In this document: positions 33,889 through 43,496 of the stretch, piece after piece | Layout of the letters: the number at the start of each line of letters is the position of its first letter | Numbering within the stretch: position 1 is the first letter of the stretch | Source of the DNA: CBDHFQ01 sp965262565 | GTDB lineage: Bacteria > Bacteroidota > Bacteroidia > J057 | Direction: 5' to 3' | NCBI GenBank assembly: GCA_965262565.1 | Contig: CBDHFQ010000005.1 | Span: forward strand, 1-64,000 | Length of the DNA stretch: 64,000 nucleotides | Position numbers and translations under genes: made by a program | The notes under the pieces: generated by a model | The model's input: the letters and a program-made list of their open reading frames with translations, nothing else | Database searches by the model: none | Told to the model about the DNA's origin: nothing

Positions 33889-35334
33889 ATGATTAGATGC
33901 AAAAAGTGTGGTTTTATCAATAATGAATCCGCTGTCACTTGTTCTAAGTGCCACACTTTTTTAAGTGGTTATCGTACAGGCTTTAAACATACACGAATGC
34001 CTGTCGTCTATGATGTAACCCAAGAAAAGCCCAGCCCTCCGGAATTCTTGCAGTTAAGCGAAAGGGACCAAATTATTACCCATGCGCATAATTATTCAGT
34101 AATTAAAAAAATCGGAACAGGAGGATTTGGTAGTGTATATCAGGTAGTAGACCAAAAAGGTATTTATTACGCCTTGAAAATCCTGAGCCTTTGGGAAATA
34201 GAACCTGAAGATCACAAAGAAATTGTACATCGTTTTCATAGAGAGTATCAAGCAGCCCAAATTGAGTGTCCCTATATTGTCAATAGCAGAGAAAAAGGGA
34301 GTATCAGAGGAAATCCTTTCTATGTAATGGATTTTCTCAGTGGTGGAGACCTTAGAGATAAACTATTTACTTCTCTGGGAGAACCCGAAATAAAACGTTT
34401 AGCACTTAATATTCTGTTAGGCTTGAAAGCATTACATCAGTCTGGTGTTATCCATCGAGACTTAAAACCAGAAAATGTTTTATTTGACCAGTATGGAAGA
34501 GCTATATTGACAGATTTTGGCATCTCAGGCTTTTTGCACAATCGTCATACAGTAGTTAACAAGAAAGGGCAGGTCAAAAGGGTTTGGGGTACAATCTTGT
34601 ATATGCCCCCTGAGCAACTTAACCTTAATCAGGCATTCCATAGTGTAGGACCTGTTACTGATATTTTTGCCTTTGGAGTATTAATGTATGAAACATGGAC
34701 CAAAGGCGAAATGCCATTCGGAAGCTTAAAAGACTATCAAAAGGAGCGAAAGGCTTATTATCAAAAAATTACTCGTGGAGAGTGGATTCCCATTAGACAA
34801 GTAGCTCCCCATGTTCCCAGTCATTGGGAAAAACTCATTAAACAGTGTTTAGCCTCTGACAGAAAAAACAGATTTCAGGATGTAGATAGTATTCTTAGTA
34901 TCCTGGGAGCCACACATACCACCGGCGAAGTATCTTTACTTTCAGAAGATAAAGATCCCAGAAAGCTGATTCTGACTATCATGAATGGTGAAGAGATAGG
35001 GAAACAACATCACTTATTCGATTTATGCCAAAGGAAAAATAGATTTATGCTCAAAGTCGGGTGGCTGGATCCCCAAAATTTAGGAATCAACGATATAGAA
35101 ATTAAGGAAACTTTTACAAAATATATCTCCAGGCATCATGCTACCCTGGAGTTAGTGGACTCAAAATGGTACATTCGAGATGGACAATGGATGAAAAAGG
35201 AAAATAAAATGGGTTGGTACCCCTCTACTAATGGGGTGTTTGTTGATTCTCAAGTGGTATCAACTACTGGAGTGCCAATTATTCCAGGACATATTATTAC
35301 CTTTGGGGATACGACACTTAAAGTCGAACTTTAA
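33889..35334 (+). CDS. zinc-ribbon Ser/Thr kinase with C-terminal FHA domain
   Basis: 481 aa, no membrane helix. The N-terminal zinc ribbon is CKKCGFINNESAVTCSKC. The Hanks-type kinase domain spans about 62-345. It has the glycine loop IGTGGFGSVYQV, the VAIK-type Lys in YYALKIL, H189-R190-D191 in VIHRDLKPENVLF, DFG in LTDFGISGFL, and APE-like MPPEQLN. The C-terminal FHA domain at about 370-481 has ISRHHATLEL and STNGVFVDSQVV. All catalytic residues are present, so it is probably active. The FHA domain may bind the kinase's own or a partner's phosphorylated segments. It follows the zinc-ribbon/FHA gene. Confidence 0.92.
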   Translation: MIRCKKCGFINNESAVTCSKCHTFLSGYRTGFKHTRMPVVYDVTQEKPSPPEFLQLSERDQIITHAHNYSVIKKIGTGGFGSVYQVVDQKGIYYALKILSLWEIEPEDHKEIVHRFHREYQAAQIECPYIVNSREKGSIRGNPFYVMDFLSGGDLRDKLFTSLGEPEIKRLALNILLGLKALHQSGVIHRDLKPENVLFDQYGRAILTDFGISGFLHNRHTVVNKKGQVKRVWGTILYMPPEQLNLNQAFHSVGPVTDIFAFGVLMYETWTKGEMPFGSLKDYQKERKAYYQKITRGEWIPIRQVAPHVPSHWEKLIKQCLASDRKNRFQDVDSILSILGATHTTGEVSLLSEDKDPRKLILTIMNGEEIGKQHHLFDLCQRKNRFMLKVGWLDPQNLGINDIEIKETFTKYISRHHATLELVDSKWYIRDGQWMKKENKMGWYPSTNGVFVDSQVVSTTGVPIIPGHIITFGDTTLKVEL

Positions 35335-35368
35335 TCTAATGTTTTTTGTATTGAGATAAGCTAACAAA

Positions 35369-36607
35369 ATGAACTGGCTAAAAGTCAATCACCTTTTCGC
35401 AAATCGATATAAACTCATTCGCAGGTTAGGAAGCGGGGGGTTTGCAGAGGTATGGCTGGCTGAAGATACATTGGTCGGAAGCGCACAAATTGCCATAAAA
35501 ATATTCACTCCGGATAAAGGCCTGGACGATCAAGGTGTGGAGATATTCAAAAACGAATATGAACTTACTGCAAATCTCGTCCATGCACACCTATTAAAAG
35601 CTATCTATTTTGACGTAAACGAAAAATTTCCTTACCTCATCCTACCGTATTGCGAATTAGGCAGTTTGGACAGAATCATTCGAAAACGCCAAGAGATTGA
35701 TGAAACCTTGGTTGTAAGAGTGTTGACTCAGATATCTGGCGCTCTGGCGTACCTACACGAAAATCAAATAGTTCATCAAGATATTAAACCAGATAATATT
35801 TTAATCCTGGAACCGGATAGATATATGTTGGCTGATTTTGGGATCAGCTCAAAAATGCGTCGAATTCTGATCAAGTCTCTTCATACCCAGCAAATTCAAT
35901 CAAATAAAGCCTTTACTCCAGGATATGCCTCTCCTGAATGGAGAACCAGCAAACCACTTCCCAAAGGTGATATATTCTCCCTGGGAATTACTATATACGA
36001 ATTGGCAAGCGGCTATCTTCCTTTTCCTGATCCTGCCATGGCCTTGGAGGGTGGAGCTGGATTACCAGAATTACCCCCTTCATATTCTAAGGTACTTTAC
36101 AGAATCTTAGCTTTATGCACTTCCGTTTCACCTGAAAATAGACCAAACGCACAAGAGCTTCATCATTGGGGTAAAAGTTACCTTACAGATAGCTTTTGGA
36201 AAAAAGAAAAATTACCCCCTCACCTTTTTGGGGAAAGAGATAGCTCTTCAGACAAACATTCTTCCATAGGTATAAGGCGATCTACTTCCCAGAAAATCCG
36301 TATTAGCTCCAGGGGAATCACTTCCTCTCTCACCGAACCAGTCTCTCAAGAAGAAAACAAAAAAAGTATACAAATCACTGGTTCAAGAAGTCATGTACCT
36401 TTTGAGGAACCAGAACCTCAAATAGAAGGTTCAAAAGAAATAGTTCCATCTACCGAGCCTATTCCAGCTAAACCTCCTGTTATTTCCAAACCTGATTCAA
36501 ACACTTATAAAAAAAGTGATCGAAAGTCACTAAATTTGTTTATCGCCATGGTCGTGCTCCTGCTGAGCATAATTCTTGTATTTCTATACTTAAATGGTTA
36601 TGTATAA
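35369..36607 (+). CDS. membrane Ser/Thr protein kinase
   Basis: 412 aa. The Hanks-type kinase domain is at about 10-275: LGSGGFAEVWLAED, AIKIF with the Lys, H136-Q137-D138 in IVHQDIKPDNIL, and DFG in MLADFGISSKM. The activation segment TPGYASPEW is present. A Ser/Pro/Glu-rich linker of about 110 residues leads to a single C-terminal membrane helix (LNLFIAMVVLLLSIILVFLYL), leaving almost no outer part. It is full length and looks active. The next gene is a tandem paralogue that has lost its catalytic residues, so this kinase may be its active partner. Confidence 0.92.
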   Translation: MNWLKVNHLFANRYKLIRRLGSGGFAEVWLAEDTLVGSAQIAIKIFTPDKGLDDQGVEIFKNEYELTANLVHAHLLKAIYFDVNEKFPYLILPYCELGSLDRIIRKRQEIDETLVVRVLTQISGALAYLHENQIVHQDIKPDNILILEPDRYMLADFGISSKMRRILIKSLHTQQIQSNKAFTPGYASPEWRTSKPLPKGDIFSLGITIYELASGYLPFPDPAMALEGGAGLPELPPSYSKVLYRILALCTSVSPENRPNAQELHHWGKSYLTDSFWKKEKLPPHLFGERDSSSDKHSSIGIRRSTSQKIRISSRGITSSLTEPVSQEENKKSIQITGSRSHVPFEEPEPQIEGSKEIVPSTEPIPAKPPVISKPDSNTYKKSDRKSLNLFIAMVVLLLSIILVFLYLNGYV

Positions 36608-36643
36608 ACGATCACCATTTAATAGGATTAGATATTATCCTAT

Positions 36644-38317
36644 ATGAATAGACTCACTGCTAATACAGTATTTGCTAACCGATATGTCCTGATTGAGCCT
36701 ATTGGAAAGCGTGCCTATTCCGAATCCTGGAAAGCGAGAGATCAGTTTACCTCTAATACGTTGGTTGCCATAAAAGTGTATTTCTCCGATGCTAAACCTG
36801 GGGAAAATTTTCTAAAAACCATCAGTAGGGAATACGCTATCACACTTCCGTTAAACCATCCACATTTACTTAAAGCAACTTATTTTGACCTTCATCTAGG
36901 ATCACCTTATCTCGTTCTTCCTTTATGTGAACAAGGTAATCTAAAGGATTATCTCTCAGGCAAAATTCTTCTGGAACGAGAGCTTATTCAGATTATGTAT
37001 CAAATGAGTGATGTGCTTTCTTATTTACATTCAAAAGATATTTTTCATCTACACATCAAACCAGAAAACATACTGCTTCGTCAAAAAGGATATTATGTAT
37101 TATCCGAATTAGGACTGACAGCTGTTAGAAATCTATCTGAAACGAAGTCTACTCGAAAGCTAACGCTCACACGACAAACTATTTACGATTCTCCCGAGAA
37201 AAAGAGTGGAGAATACACTGCTGCAGCTGATATTTATGCTCTAGGAGCAGTTATATACCAACTTGCAGTAGGAGATTTTACAGAAAAGGGAACCCCTTCC
37301 CGTATATATGAGATTTTTCAGAAACCTTTGCCTCCTTCATACTCAAGGGAACTTACTAAAACCCTTATAAAGTGCCTCTCTATACATTCAAAAGACAGAC
37401 CTTCGGCAAGGGAATTATTGGATTGGTCCGATCAATTTCTTAACGATCAATCTACAATTTCATCTATTCCCCATTCTCCTTCAACACAAACTGATGATAG
37501 GCGAAGTAAAATCTCCATACAAACCCTTCCCACAGAAATCAAGAAAATTACTGACTTACAGGAGGGAAATACATGGCCATTACTGAACCCAGCCTCTTCT
37601 TCAAACCTAAAAAAGCCTCTTCCTCTCATCTTAAAAAGAATTAAAAGCCCAGTTATATTATATACGCTACTATTTTTGTTTCTAGCAAGCTTAGTAGGTT
37701 GGAAATATTATGAATATCATACATATCACCAGTTAGCAGATAATGCGAAGTTGGCATTAGAACATAACTGGTATCATTCAGCAATTTATTATTTAAAAAA
37801 CGTCCAAAAGAAGAATCCTGAGGATAGCCAAATTTCACTCCTCATAGATGATGCGAGAGAAAAATTAAATGTAATTACATTTCCTAATACAGATACCCTT
37901 GTCGATATAACGAAATTTTCAGATACTTACACAGCTACCCTTTTTGGAACCTGGCAAATCACTAATGTAAAAGATATCGATCTAACCTTTGTTGACTACC
38001 CTTTAAATGAAGGACCTAAGAAATTGAATCGACTAGCGGGTAAAGTAAAAGAGAAATTGATTCAAGGCATGGAAATGCGATTCACTTTTTATGATGATCA
38101 AGGAACTCCCAGTTACCAAGGCTTAATCAAACTAGGAGAAACGTTTAATTATCAGGGAAAGTACGATTATGACTATCCCAACCATGAAATCCTTTTAGAA
38201 ACCCAATCATCCCATATGTTAACCTTTAATGTCCTTTATCTTAGCAATCAGGTATTTCAAGTTGAATTTACCCATGGAGAATTTAAGGTTACGGCTACCC
38301 TCAGAAAGCCTGATTGA
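36644..38317 (+). CDS. membrane pseudokinase with lipocalin-like tail
   Basis: 557 aa, tandem paralogue of the preceding kinase (shared start MN-L--N--FANRY and PHLLKATYFD). The key residues are lost. The HRD motif reads H135-L136-H137, removing the catalytic Asp. DFG reads E155-L156-G157, removing the metal-binding Asp. The glycine loop is degenerate (IGKRAYSESWKA). The beta-3 Lys in LVAIKVY and K139/N142 remain, so nucleotide binding is possible but catalysis unlikely. A membrane helix at about 340-362 leads to a TPR-like helical pair and a C-terminal beta domain (LFGTWQITNVKD) similar to lipocalins. It may act as a scaffold or allosteric activator. The gene ends 18 bases from the convergent PhoD gene. 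Confidence 0.85.
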   Translation: MNRLTANTVFANRYVLIEPIGKRAYSESWKARDQFTSNTLVAIKVYFSDAKPGENFLKTISREYAITLPLNHPHLLKATYFDLHLGSPYLVLPLCEQGNLKDYLSGKILLERELIQIMYQMSDVLSYLHSKDIFHLHIKPENILLRQKGYYVLSELGLTAVRNLSETKSTRKLTLTRQTIYDSPEKKSGEYTAAADIYALGAVIYQLAVGDFTEKGTPSRIYEIFQKPLPPSYSRELTKTLIKCLSIHSKDRPSARELLDWSDQFLNDQSTISSIPHSPSTQTDDRRSKISIQTLPTEIKKITDLQEGNTWPLLNPASSSNLKKPLPLILKRIKSPVILYTLLFLFLASLVGWKYYEYHTYHQLADNAKLALEHNWYHSAIYYLKNVQKKNPEDSQISLLIDDAREKLNVITFPNTDTLVDITKFSDTYTATLFGTWQITNVKDIDLTFVDYPLNEGPKKLNRLAGKVKEKLIQGMEMRFTFYDDQGTPSYQGLIKLGETFNYQGKYDYDYPNHEILLETQSSHMLTFNVLYLSNQVFQVEFTHGEFKVTATLRKPD

Positions 38318-38335
38318 ACATAAGCATAAACTTCT

Positions 38336-39931
38336 CTAATCTGTCACTAAAATTTTATTCTCCCCATTTTTCTTTACTAGTATTCTTTTCCGTTTCGCTT
38401 TCTTTTGAGGCTTAGTAGGATCTTTTGTTAAATAGTAATTAGCTGAAATTTTGTCTTCACTCACCTCCAAGACCATAAATCCATGATGTCGCAAATTGAC
38501 ATACTTTAAATGAGGATTAATGTACTGACGCTTTTCAGGTAGATCTTTATTCTTAATAGATTCTTTTTCCATTTTATTCTCCAACACCTGAACAGCTAAG
38601 TTGGAAAGAAAACGAGGCTTTATTCTCCCCGTTTCTTTTATGATTTCATCAAAATTACCTGATGTGATACTGGGAACGACAAATTCGACTGCCACGTTTT
38701 TTATTTCCTTTTCTTGGGTTAACGGAAAATTCCAATCATCCAAAGGAACTTCAAAAGCCATACTACAGTGAAAATCGCCCGTTAAAAAGATTACATTGCT
38801 TATTTTTTCATCTAAAATAAATCTACTTATTTCTAATCTTTCAGCAGGATAACCATCCCAAATATCCATTAACCCATTTTCTACCTCCTCATCTAAGTGT
38901 CCAACGTATAGAGGAGAAAAAATAACCTGATTTCCCACCAATTTCCAGCGAGCTTTTGAATTTTTCCATTGTTCCAATAACCAACTCTTCTGCTCATTAC
39001 CTAGAATTGTCCTTTCAGGAAGATAAACAGAATCATTTTTCACATCATATATTTGCTTATCCCTACCTTCCAGTCTGGTATCTAGTAAAAATAATTCCGC
39101 AAAATTACCATAAGAGATCTTTCTATAAATTTGTTGATGATCATTTTCTCTTATGGGCATCCATTCAAAATAAGCTTTCTTCGCAGCATTCAGCCTATCT
39201 TCCCAGGATCCATGTTCATCCTTGTGATTATCAGCGCCTCCAGTATAGGAGTTATTACTACTCTCATGATCATCCCAAATAGTGATAAAGGTATGCATCT
39301 GGTGAGCGTACATTAAATGGGGATCTTTTCTATATTGTGCATACCTCTGCCTGTATTCTTCCAGAGTAAATACTTCTTTTGCAGGAACATGTTTACGGGA
39401 GGATAACCTTTTAGCAGAAATCGTCCTATGTGAATTTTCATAGATGTAATCCCCCAAATGAATAATCGCATCCAGGTCTCTTTCGGCCAAAAATTTAAAC
39501 GAGTCGAAAAAACCATCCTCAAAATTATTACAGGATACTACCCCAAATGTAAGCTTGGATAAGTTCTCCTTTGAAGCAGTCCTCATTTTTCCCACCATAG
39601 AGGTATCGCCATCATATATAAATCGATAATAGTAAGAGGTTCCGGCCATCAACCCATTAACATCTATTTTAATGGTATAGTCACTCTCAAGATAAGGTTT
39701 TACCTGGCCATGGTTAACTATCTCTTTAAATTCAGGCTCTAAAGAACATTGATAAAACACATGAGTCTCTTCTTTATATTTTTCGGGATTTACCTTGGTC
39801 CAAATAATCACTCGATCATAAAGGGGATCTCCTGAAGCTACTCCATAAGGAAACATTTGCTGAGCATTTAAAGAAAGTAGCCCAGATGAAAAGAGTAATA
39901 CACAAATTATAAGATAGCTGAAGAACTTCAT
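38336..39931 (-). CDS. PhoD-like alkaline phosphatase
   Basis: 531 aa with a signal peptide (FSYLIICVLLFSSGLLSLNAQ). Mature start QMFPYGVASGDPLYDRVIIW and an Ig-like N-terminal domain (about 30-125) are typical of PhoD. The metallophosphatase domain follows with VSCNNFEDGFFDSFKFLAER, IIHLGDYIYE, WDDHESSNNSY and LTGDFHCSM carrying the metal ligands. PhoD enzymes are periplasmic or secreted Ca/Fe-dependent phosphomonoesterases or phosphodiesterases, often induced by phosphate limitation. No Pho box was recognised. A basic C-terminal tail (KPQKKAKRKRILVKK) is unusual. The neighbours give no clue to regulation. Confidence 0.92.
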   Translation of the reverse strand: MKFFSYLIICVLLFSSGLLSLNAQQMFPYGVASGDPLYDRVIIWTKVNPEKYKEETHVFYQCSLEPEFKEIVNHGQVKPYLESDYTIKIDVNGLMAGTSYYYRFIYDGDTSMVGKMRTASKENLSKLTFGVVSCNNFEDGFFDSFKFLAERDLDAIIHLGDYIYENSHRTISAKRLSSRKHVPAKEVFTLEEYRQRYAQYRKDPHLMYAHQMHTFITIWDDHESSNNSYTGGADNHKDEHGSWEDRLNAAKKAYFEWMPIRENDHQQIYRKISYGNFAELFLLDTRLEGRDKQIYDVKNDSVYLPERTILGNEQKSWLLEQWKNSKARWKLVGNQVIFSPLYVGHLDEEVENGLMDIWDGYPAERLEISRFILDEKISNVIFLTGDFHCSMAFEVPLDDWNFPLTQEKEIKNVAVEFVVPSITSGNFDEIIKETGRIKPRFLSNLAVQVLENKMEKESIKNKDLPEKRQYINPHLKYVNLRHHGFMVLEVSEDKISANYYLTKDPTKPQKKAKRKRILVKKNGENKILVTD

Positions 39932-40272
39932 GTTGAATTATTTATTAAGCACTACCAATATAAAAAATAGTATAAAGGGGCAATAGTTATCTAACAATCA
40001 TCCTTATGAAAATATACCTTGATTTTAGTATGTTTTAGGTATGGAGGGCGGGCTGAAAAAAGAAGTATGTTGCTATAAACATCTTATGAGTAAAGCTGGG
40101 TACTATAGCGAGTTGGAGATGTTGGGCCAATAAACAATAAGTAAGATATAAAGGGATCGAATTAGCAGGTGTGGGAGGGATCGTTTTTGAACATCGAATA
40201 AATTAGCAGGAACAATTTCTTCTTTTAATTAACTAAACAATTAATCAACATTATTGACATAAATTGATCAGA
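39932..40272. other. gene-free stretch
   Basis: 341 bases between two minus-strand genes. The ten-base word AATTAGCAGG occurs twice (40160-40169 and 40201-40210). I found no clear terminator, promoter box or RNA gene. It presumably contains the PhoD promoter and the 3' end of the histidine-kinase transcript. Confidence 0.45.
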
Positions 40273-41697
40273 TTAATTATTTATGTAAACACTTGTTGAT
40301 GTTCGACTATCCTCTTTATCAAATCTGGGAAGGGTAAAAATAAATGTGCTTCCTTTACCTTCATCGCTTTCTACCCAAATTTTGCCACCATTTTTTTCTA
40401 CAAAGTCTTTACATAAGATTAAGCCTAAACCATTTCCTACTTCATGCATTGTTCCAAGCGTACTTATAGGAGGAGATTTTTTAAATAAATGCTTTTGTAG
40501 TTCTTCACTGATTCCTGTACCAGAATCTTTAACAGAAACTTCTAAATACTTTTTCCGGGTTTTTGCATCTACTAATACAGTATCTCCTTTACTTGAGAAT
40601 TTTATTGCATTAGAGACCAGATTCCTGATAATTAAATCTATCATATTAGTATCAGCCCAGGCTAACAAATGAGCGTCTATATGATTATATAAGGTAATTC
40701 CTTTTTGATCAGCTGAAAATCGTAATAACCGAAAGTTACAAGAAACTATTTCTCTGAGATTTACCTTTTTAGCAGAAAAGTTTAGACCATGGATTTGAAG
40801 TTGAGCCCAGTTAAGGAGGTTATTCAGTAAAATGGAAGTGTGTGAGACATGCTCATGTAGTGGCCCTGAAATTCCCTGGATCTCCTCTAAGGAAAGAGAT
40901 TGCTCATTAATAAGAGCTAATATTTCTTCTACATTATTAAGGGGTCTTCTGATATCGTGCGCAATGATAGCAAATAATTTATCCTTCACATGATTCAATG
41001 AAGATAGCTTATTGCTTTGATGAATAATATCCTCTCTTTGTCGATGTAGATTCTTATTTACTTCAACCAGTCTGTGAGTATTTCTCAAAAATTTATCCCT
41101 TTCTGCAGTTAACTTCCTAATCCTTATTTTACTCTGCTTAAAGGATCTATCAAGGATAACCAGCCCAAGAATTATCGCAACCATCAGTAGCAAAATGGTC
41201 CACAGTACGGTATCGTATCTATTCTTTATAAATAAATTCACAGAATCATCTGCTGAAACTCCGGATTCTATGGAATTTTTTAAATGCGTTAACTCACTTT
41301 TAATATTTATTAATTCCCTTGTCAGTCTTTTATTCACTTCTAACTGTTCGTCGTACTTTGAACGTAATTGGATAATCTCCTGATTATTAACCTCAGATTT
41401 GTTATCATGAACAAAAAAGGTTATTGGGGAATTATTTAGCATTCCAGCGTTCAACACATCCCCATTTAGCCTGGAAGTATAATTATCAGCTCCAGGTAAA
41501 TAATAGGGCCATTGTGGCGTAATGCTAAAAGGAAAAGTGTTACCAATATTATAGCCGGTAAAATGAAAAGGACTTAATCTAATATTAGTAGTGGTATCAG
41601 AAGTAATATCAGGAACATCTATCCTGCTATTCTGACTATGAACAGGGACCAGAAATACAATTAATGCAATAATGTAAGACCAATATTGATGATACAT
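40273..41697 (-). CDS. sensor histidine kinase
   Basis: 474 aa. An N-terminal signal or membrane segment (WSYIIALIVFLVPVHSQNS) is followed by a short outer region (about 25-165) without a named domain, ending in a coiled coil (about 108-150), and a second helix at about 167-187 (VLWTILLLMVAIILGLVILD). Next come a coiled coil, HisKA with AIIAHDIRRPLNNVEEIL, and HATPase with N box IRNLVSNAIKFSSKG, G1 VKDSGTGI and G2 GNGLGLILCKDFVE. There is no receiver domain and no adjacent regulator gene. The organisation is typical of Bacteroidota orphan kinases. The signal and partner are unknown. Confidence 0.9.
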   Translation of the reverse strand: MYHQYWSYIIALIVFLVPVHSQNSRIDVPDITSDTTTNIRLSPFHFTGYNIGNTFPFSITPQWPYYLPGADNYTSRLNGDVLNAGMLNNSPITFFVHDNKSEVNNQEIIQLRSKYDEQLEVNKRLTRELINIKSELTHLKNSIESGVSADDSVNLFIKNRYDTVLWTILLLMVAIILGLVILDRSFKQSKIRIRKLTAERDKFLRNTHRLVEVNKNLHRQREDIIHQSNKLSSLNHVKDKLFAIIAHDIRRPLNNVEEILALINEQSLSLEEIQGISGPLHEHVSHTSILLNNLLNWAQLQIHGLNFSAKKVNLREIVSCNFRLLRFSADQKGITLYNHIDAHLLAWADTNMIDLIIRNLVSNAIKFSSKGDTVLVDAKTRKKYLEVSVKDSGTGISEELQKHLFKKSPPISTLGTMHEVGNGLGLILCKDFVEKNGGKIWVESDEGKGSTFIFTLPRFDKEDSRTSTSVYINN

Positions 41698-41997
41698 TGA
41701 CTAAGGTTGATGTCCTCTATAATTAAAATCAGATGAATAACTATTCATTATCCCAAATATTTAAAATAAATTATTTACAAAAAAAAATACGAATGAGATT
41801 TCTAAATAGTTTTTGTATTTCATAAGTAAATTACAGATAATTTGGAAACTAGTCTACTCCTAGTTGCATGAATATAGTTAATTTATACTATAAATGTTAA
41901 AATTTTTGTTTTTTTCTAAAATTGAACAACCCATCACAAAAAATGAGATGGGTTGTTTACTATTTTGAATATGCGTACAATTTATTTTTTAGATTTT
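41698..41997. other. intergenic stretch with sucC terminator
   Basis: 300 bases, very AT-rich, holding the sucC terminator hairpin (41925-41957) and presumably the histidine-kinase promoter. Nothing else was recognised. Confidence 0.45.
41925..41957 (-). terminator. probable terminator of sucC
   Basis: A perfect 11-base stem (AACAACCCATC against GATGGGTTGTT) around an 11-base loop, about 40 bases after the sucC stop. On the minus strand it is followed by CAATTTTAG, so the T-run is short and displaced. Confidence 0.7.
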
Positions 41998-43212
41998 CTA
42001 ATCTAATGCTTCTTTTACTCTGGCTGCCGCTTCGGCAAGTGTAATAGCAGATCTCACTTTTAATCCAGATTCATCAATAATTTTTGCTCCTAATTCAGCA
42101 TTCGTTCCTTGCAACCTTACAATAATCGGAACACTAATATCACCAATTTTTTTGTAGGCTTCCACTACTCCATTTGCTACCCTATCACACCTTACAATTC
42201 CTCCAAAAATATTAACCAATATAGCTTGTACATTAGGATCCTTAAGAATAATTCTAAATCCTTGTTCTACTGTTTCTGCACTGGCTCCCCCTCCTACATC
42301 CAAAAAATTAGCAGGGAAACCTCCTGAGTATTTGATCATGTCCATGGTTGCCATTGCTAGTCCAGCACCATTAACCATACATCCGACATTACCATCGAGC
42401 TTAATATAATTTAAATGATACTTTGAAGCTTCTACTTCCAGTGGATCCTCTTCCGCTTCATCTCTAAGCTCAGCAATATCCTGATGACGATACATAGCAT
42501 TACCATCCAGACTCAATTTGCAATCCACCGCCACAATTTTATCATCAGCCGTTTTAAACATTGGATTAATTTCCAGCATGTCCGCATCAAGTCCTTTATA
42601 AGCTTTGTACAAAGCGGCAATAAATTTAGTTCCGTTTTTTAGCGCCTGCCCGTCAAGCCCTAATCCAAAAGCAATTTTTCTAACCTGAAACCCTTGGATT
42701 CCTACTGCCGGGTCAACCCATTCTTTTACGATCTTCTCAGGATGCTTTTCAGCGACTTCTTCTATATCCATCCCTCCTTCAGTAGAAGCAATGATGACAT
42801 CTTTACTTTTTTCTCTATCAAGGGTAATACTAATATAGTACTCTTTTCTCTCACTCTCTCCGGGATAGTACATATCTTTAGCGATAAGTACTTTATTTAC
42901 TTTGTTTCCTCCTGTAGCTTCGTTTTGGATAGTAACAAGCGTTCCTCCCAAAATATTCTTAACGGTATCTTCCACTTTATCCAATCCCTTTGCCACTACT
43001 ACTCCATGAGAGCCTGTCTCTTTGACAGTTCCTTTTCCTCTACCACCAGCATGAATCTGCGCTTTAACTACGTAAAATTGTCCTTCTGGATCATCATATA
43101 ATCCCTTAGCAGCTTCTACAGCTAAGGCTGCATCTTCTACAACAACGCCTTCCTGGATGGGCACTCCAAAACTTTTAATAAGGTTTTTTGCCTGATATTC
43201 GTGAAGTTTCAT
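41998..43212 (-). CDS. sucC: succinate-CoA ligase, ADP-forming, beta subunit
   Basis: 404 aa, typical length. It starts with the ATP-grasp N-terminus MKLHEYQAKNLIKSFGVPIQ. It contains AQIHAGGRGKGTV, the beta-subunit metal-binding DADMLEINPMF, and the ligase-CoA domain with MVNGAGLAMATMDMIKYSGG, FPANFLDVGGGA and VNIFGGIVRCDRVANG. It is the TCA-cycle enzyme converting succinyl-CoA to succinate with substrate-level ATP (or GTP) formation. The alpha subunit gene (sucD) is not adjacent, which is common in Bacteroidota but differs from the sucCD operon of proteobacteria. Cytoplasmic. Confidence 0.96.
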   Translation of the reverse strand: MKLHEYQAKNLIKSFGVPIQEGVVVEDAALAVEAAKGLYDDPEGQFYVVKAQIHAGGRGKGTVKETGSHGVVVAKGLDKVEDTVKNILGGTLVTIQNEATGGNKVNKVLIAKDMYYPGESERKEYYISITLDREKSKDVIIASTEGGMDIEEVAEKHPEKIVKEWVDPAVGIQGFQVRKIAFGLGLDGQALKNGTKFIAALYKAYKGLDADMLEINPMFKTADDKIVAVDCKLSLDGNAMYRHQDIAELRDEAEEDPLEVEASKYHLNYIKLDGNVGCMVNGAGLAMATMDMIKYSGGFPANFLDVGGGASAETVEQGFRIILKDPNVQAILVNIFGGIVRCDRVANGVVEAYKKIGDISVPIIVRLQGTNAELGAKIIDESGLKVRSAITLAEAAARVKEALD

Positions 43213-43392
43213 AAGGTATAGGTAGTTAGTTTAGTTTTTGTTTAGTGAGTTGGATTAAACATCTCAGGAAATTTAAGTTAAGGGGTACCTAAATCCCCAG
43301 ATAAATGTATTTAATTATGGTTTTGCACGAAAATAAAGGAGACAACGCACATTTCAAATTTATCCTATAAATCTGTGTAAGATAATCATGAA

Positions 43393-43427
43393 TAAAAAAT
43401 CTCCAGCTACTGAGGTGTAACTGGAGA
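43393..43427 (-). terminator. terminator of the transaldolase-family gene
   Basis: TCTCCAGCTA pairs with TAACTGGAGA (one mismatch) around an 8-base loop. Read on the minus strand, a T6 run (plus-strand AAAAAA at 43394-43399) follows. It lies 70 bases past the stop of the gene ending at 43497. Confidence 0.75.
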
Positions 43428-43496
43428 GGTAGCAAAAACGCTTTGAACTAATATCTCTAATATGAAAATGCGTATAATTCGTAACTATTATGTGAA

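Noticed and set aside
29188..38317. Type VI secretion regulatory genes
   Set aside because: Kinase, PP2C and FHA genes recall the T6SS threonine phosphorylation pathway, but no T6SS structural gene occurs in the window.
40160..40210. Ten-base word AATTAGCAGG present twice
   Set aside because: Only two copies about 40 bases apart; likely chance or trivial duplication, not a repeat array.
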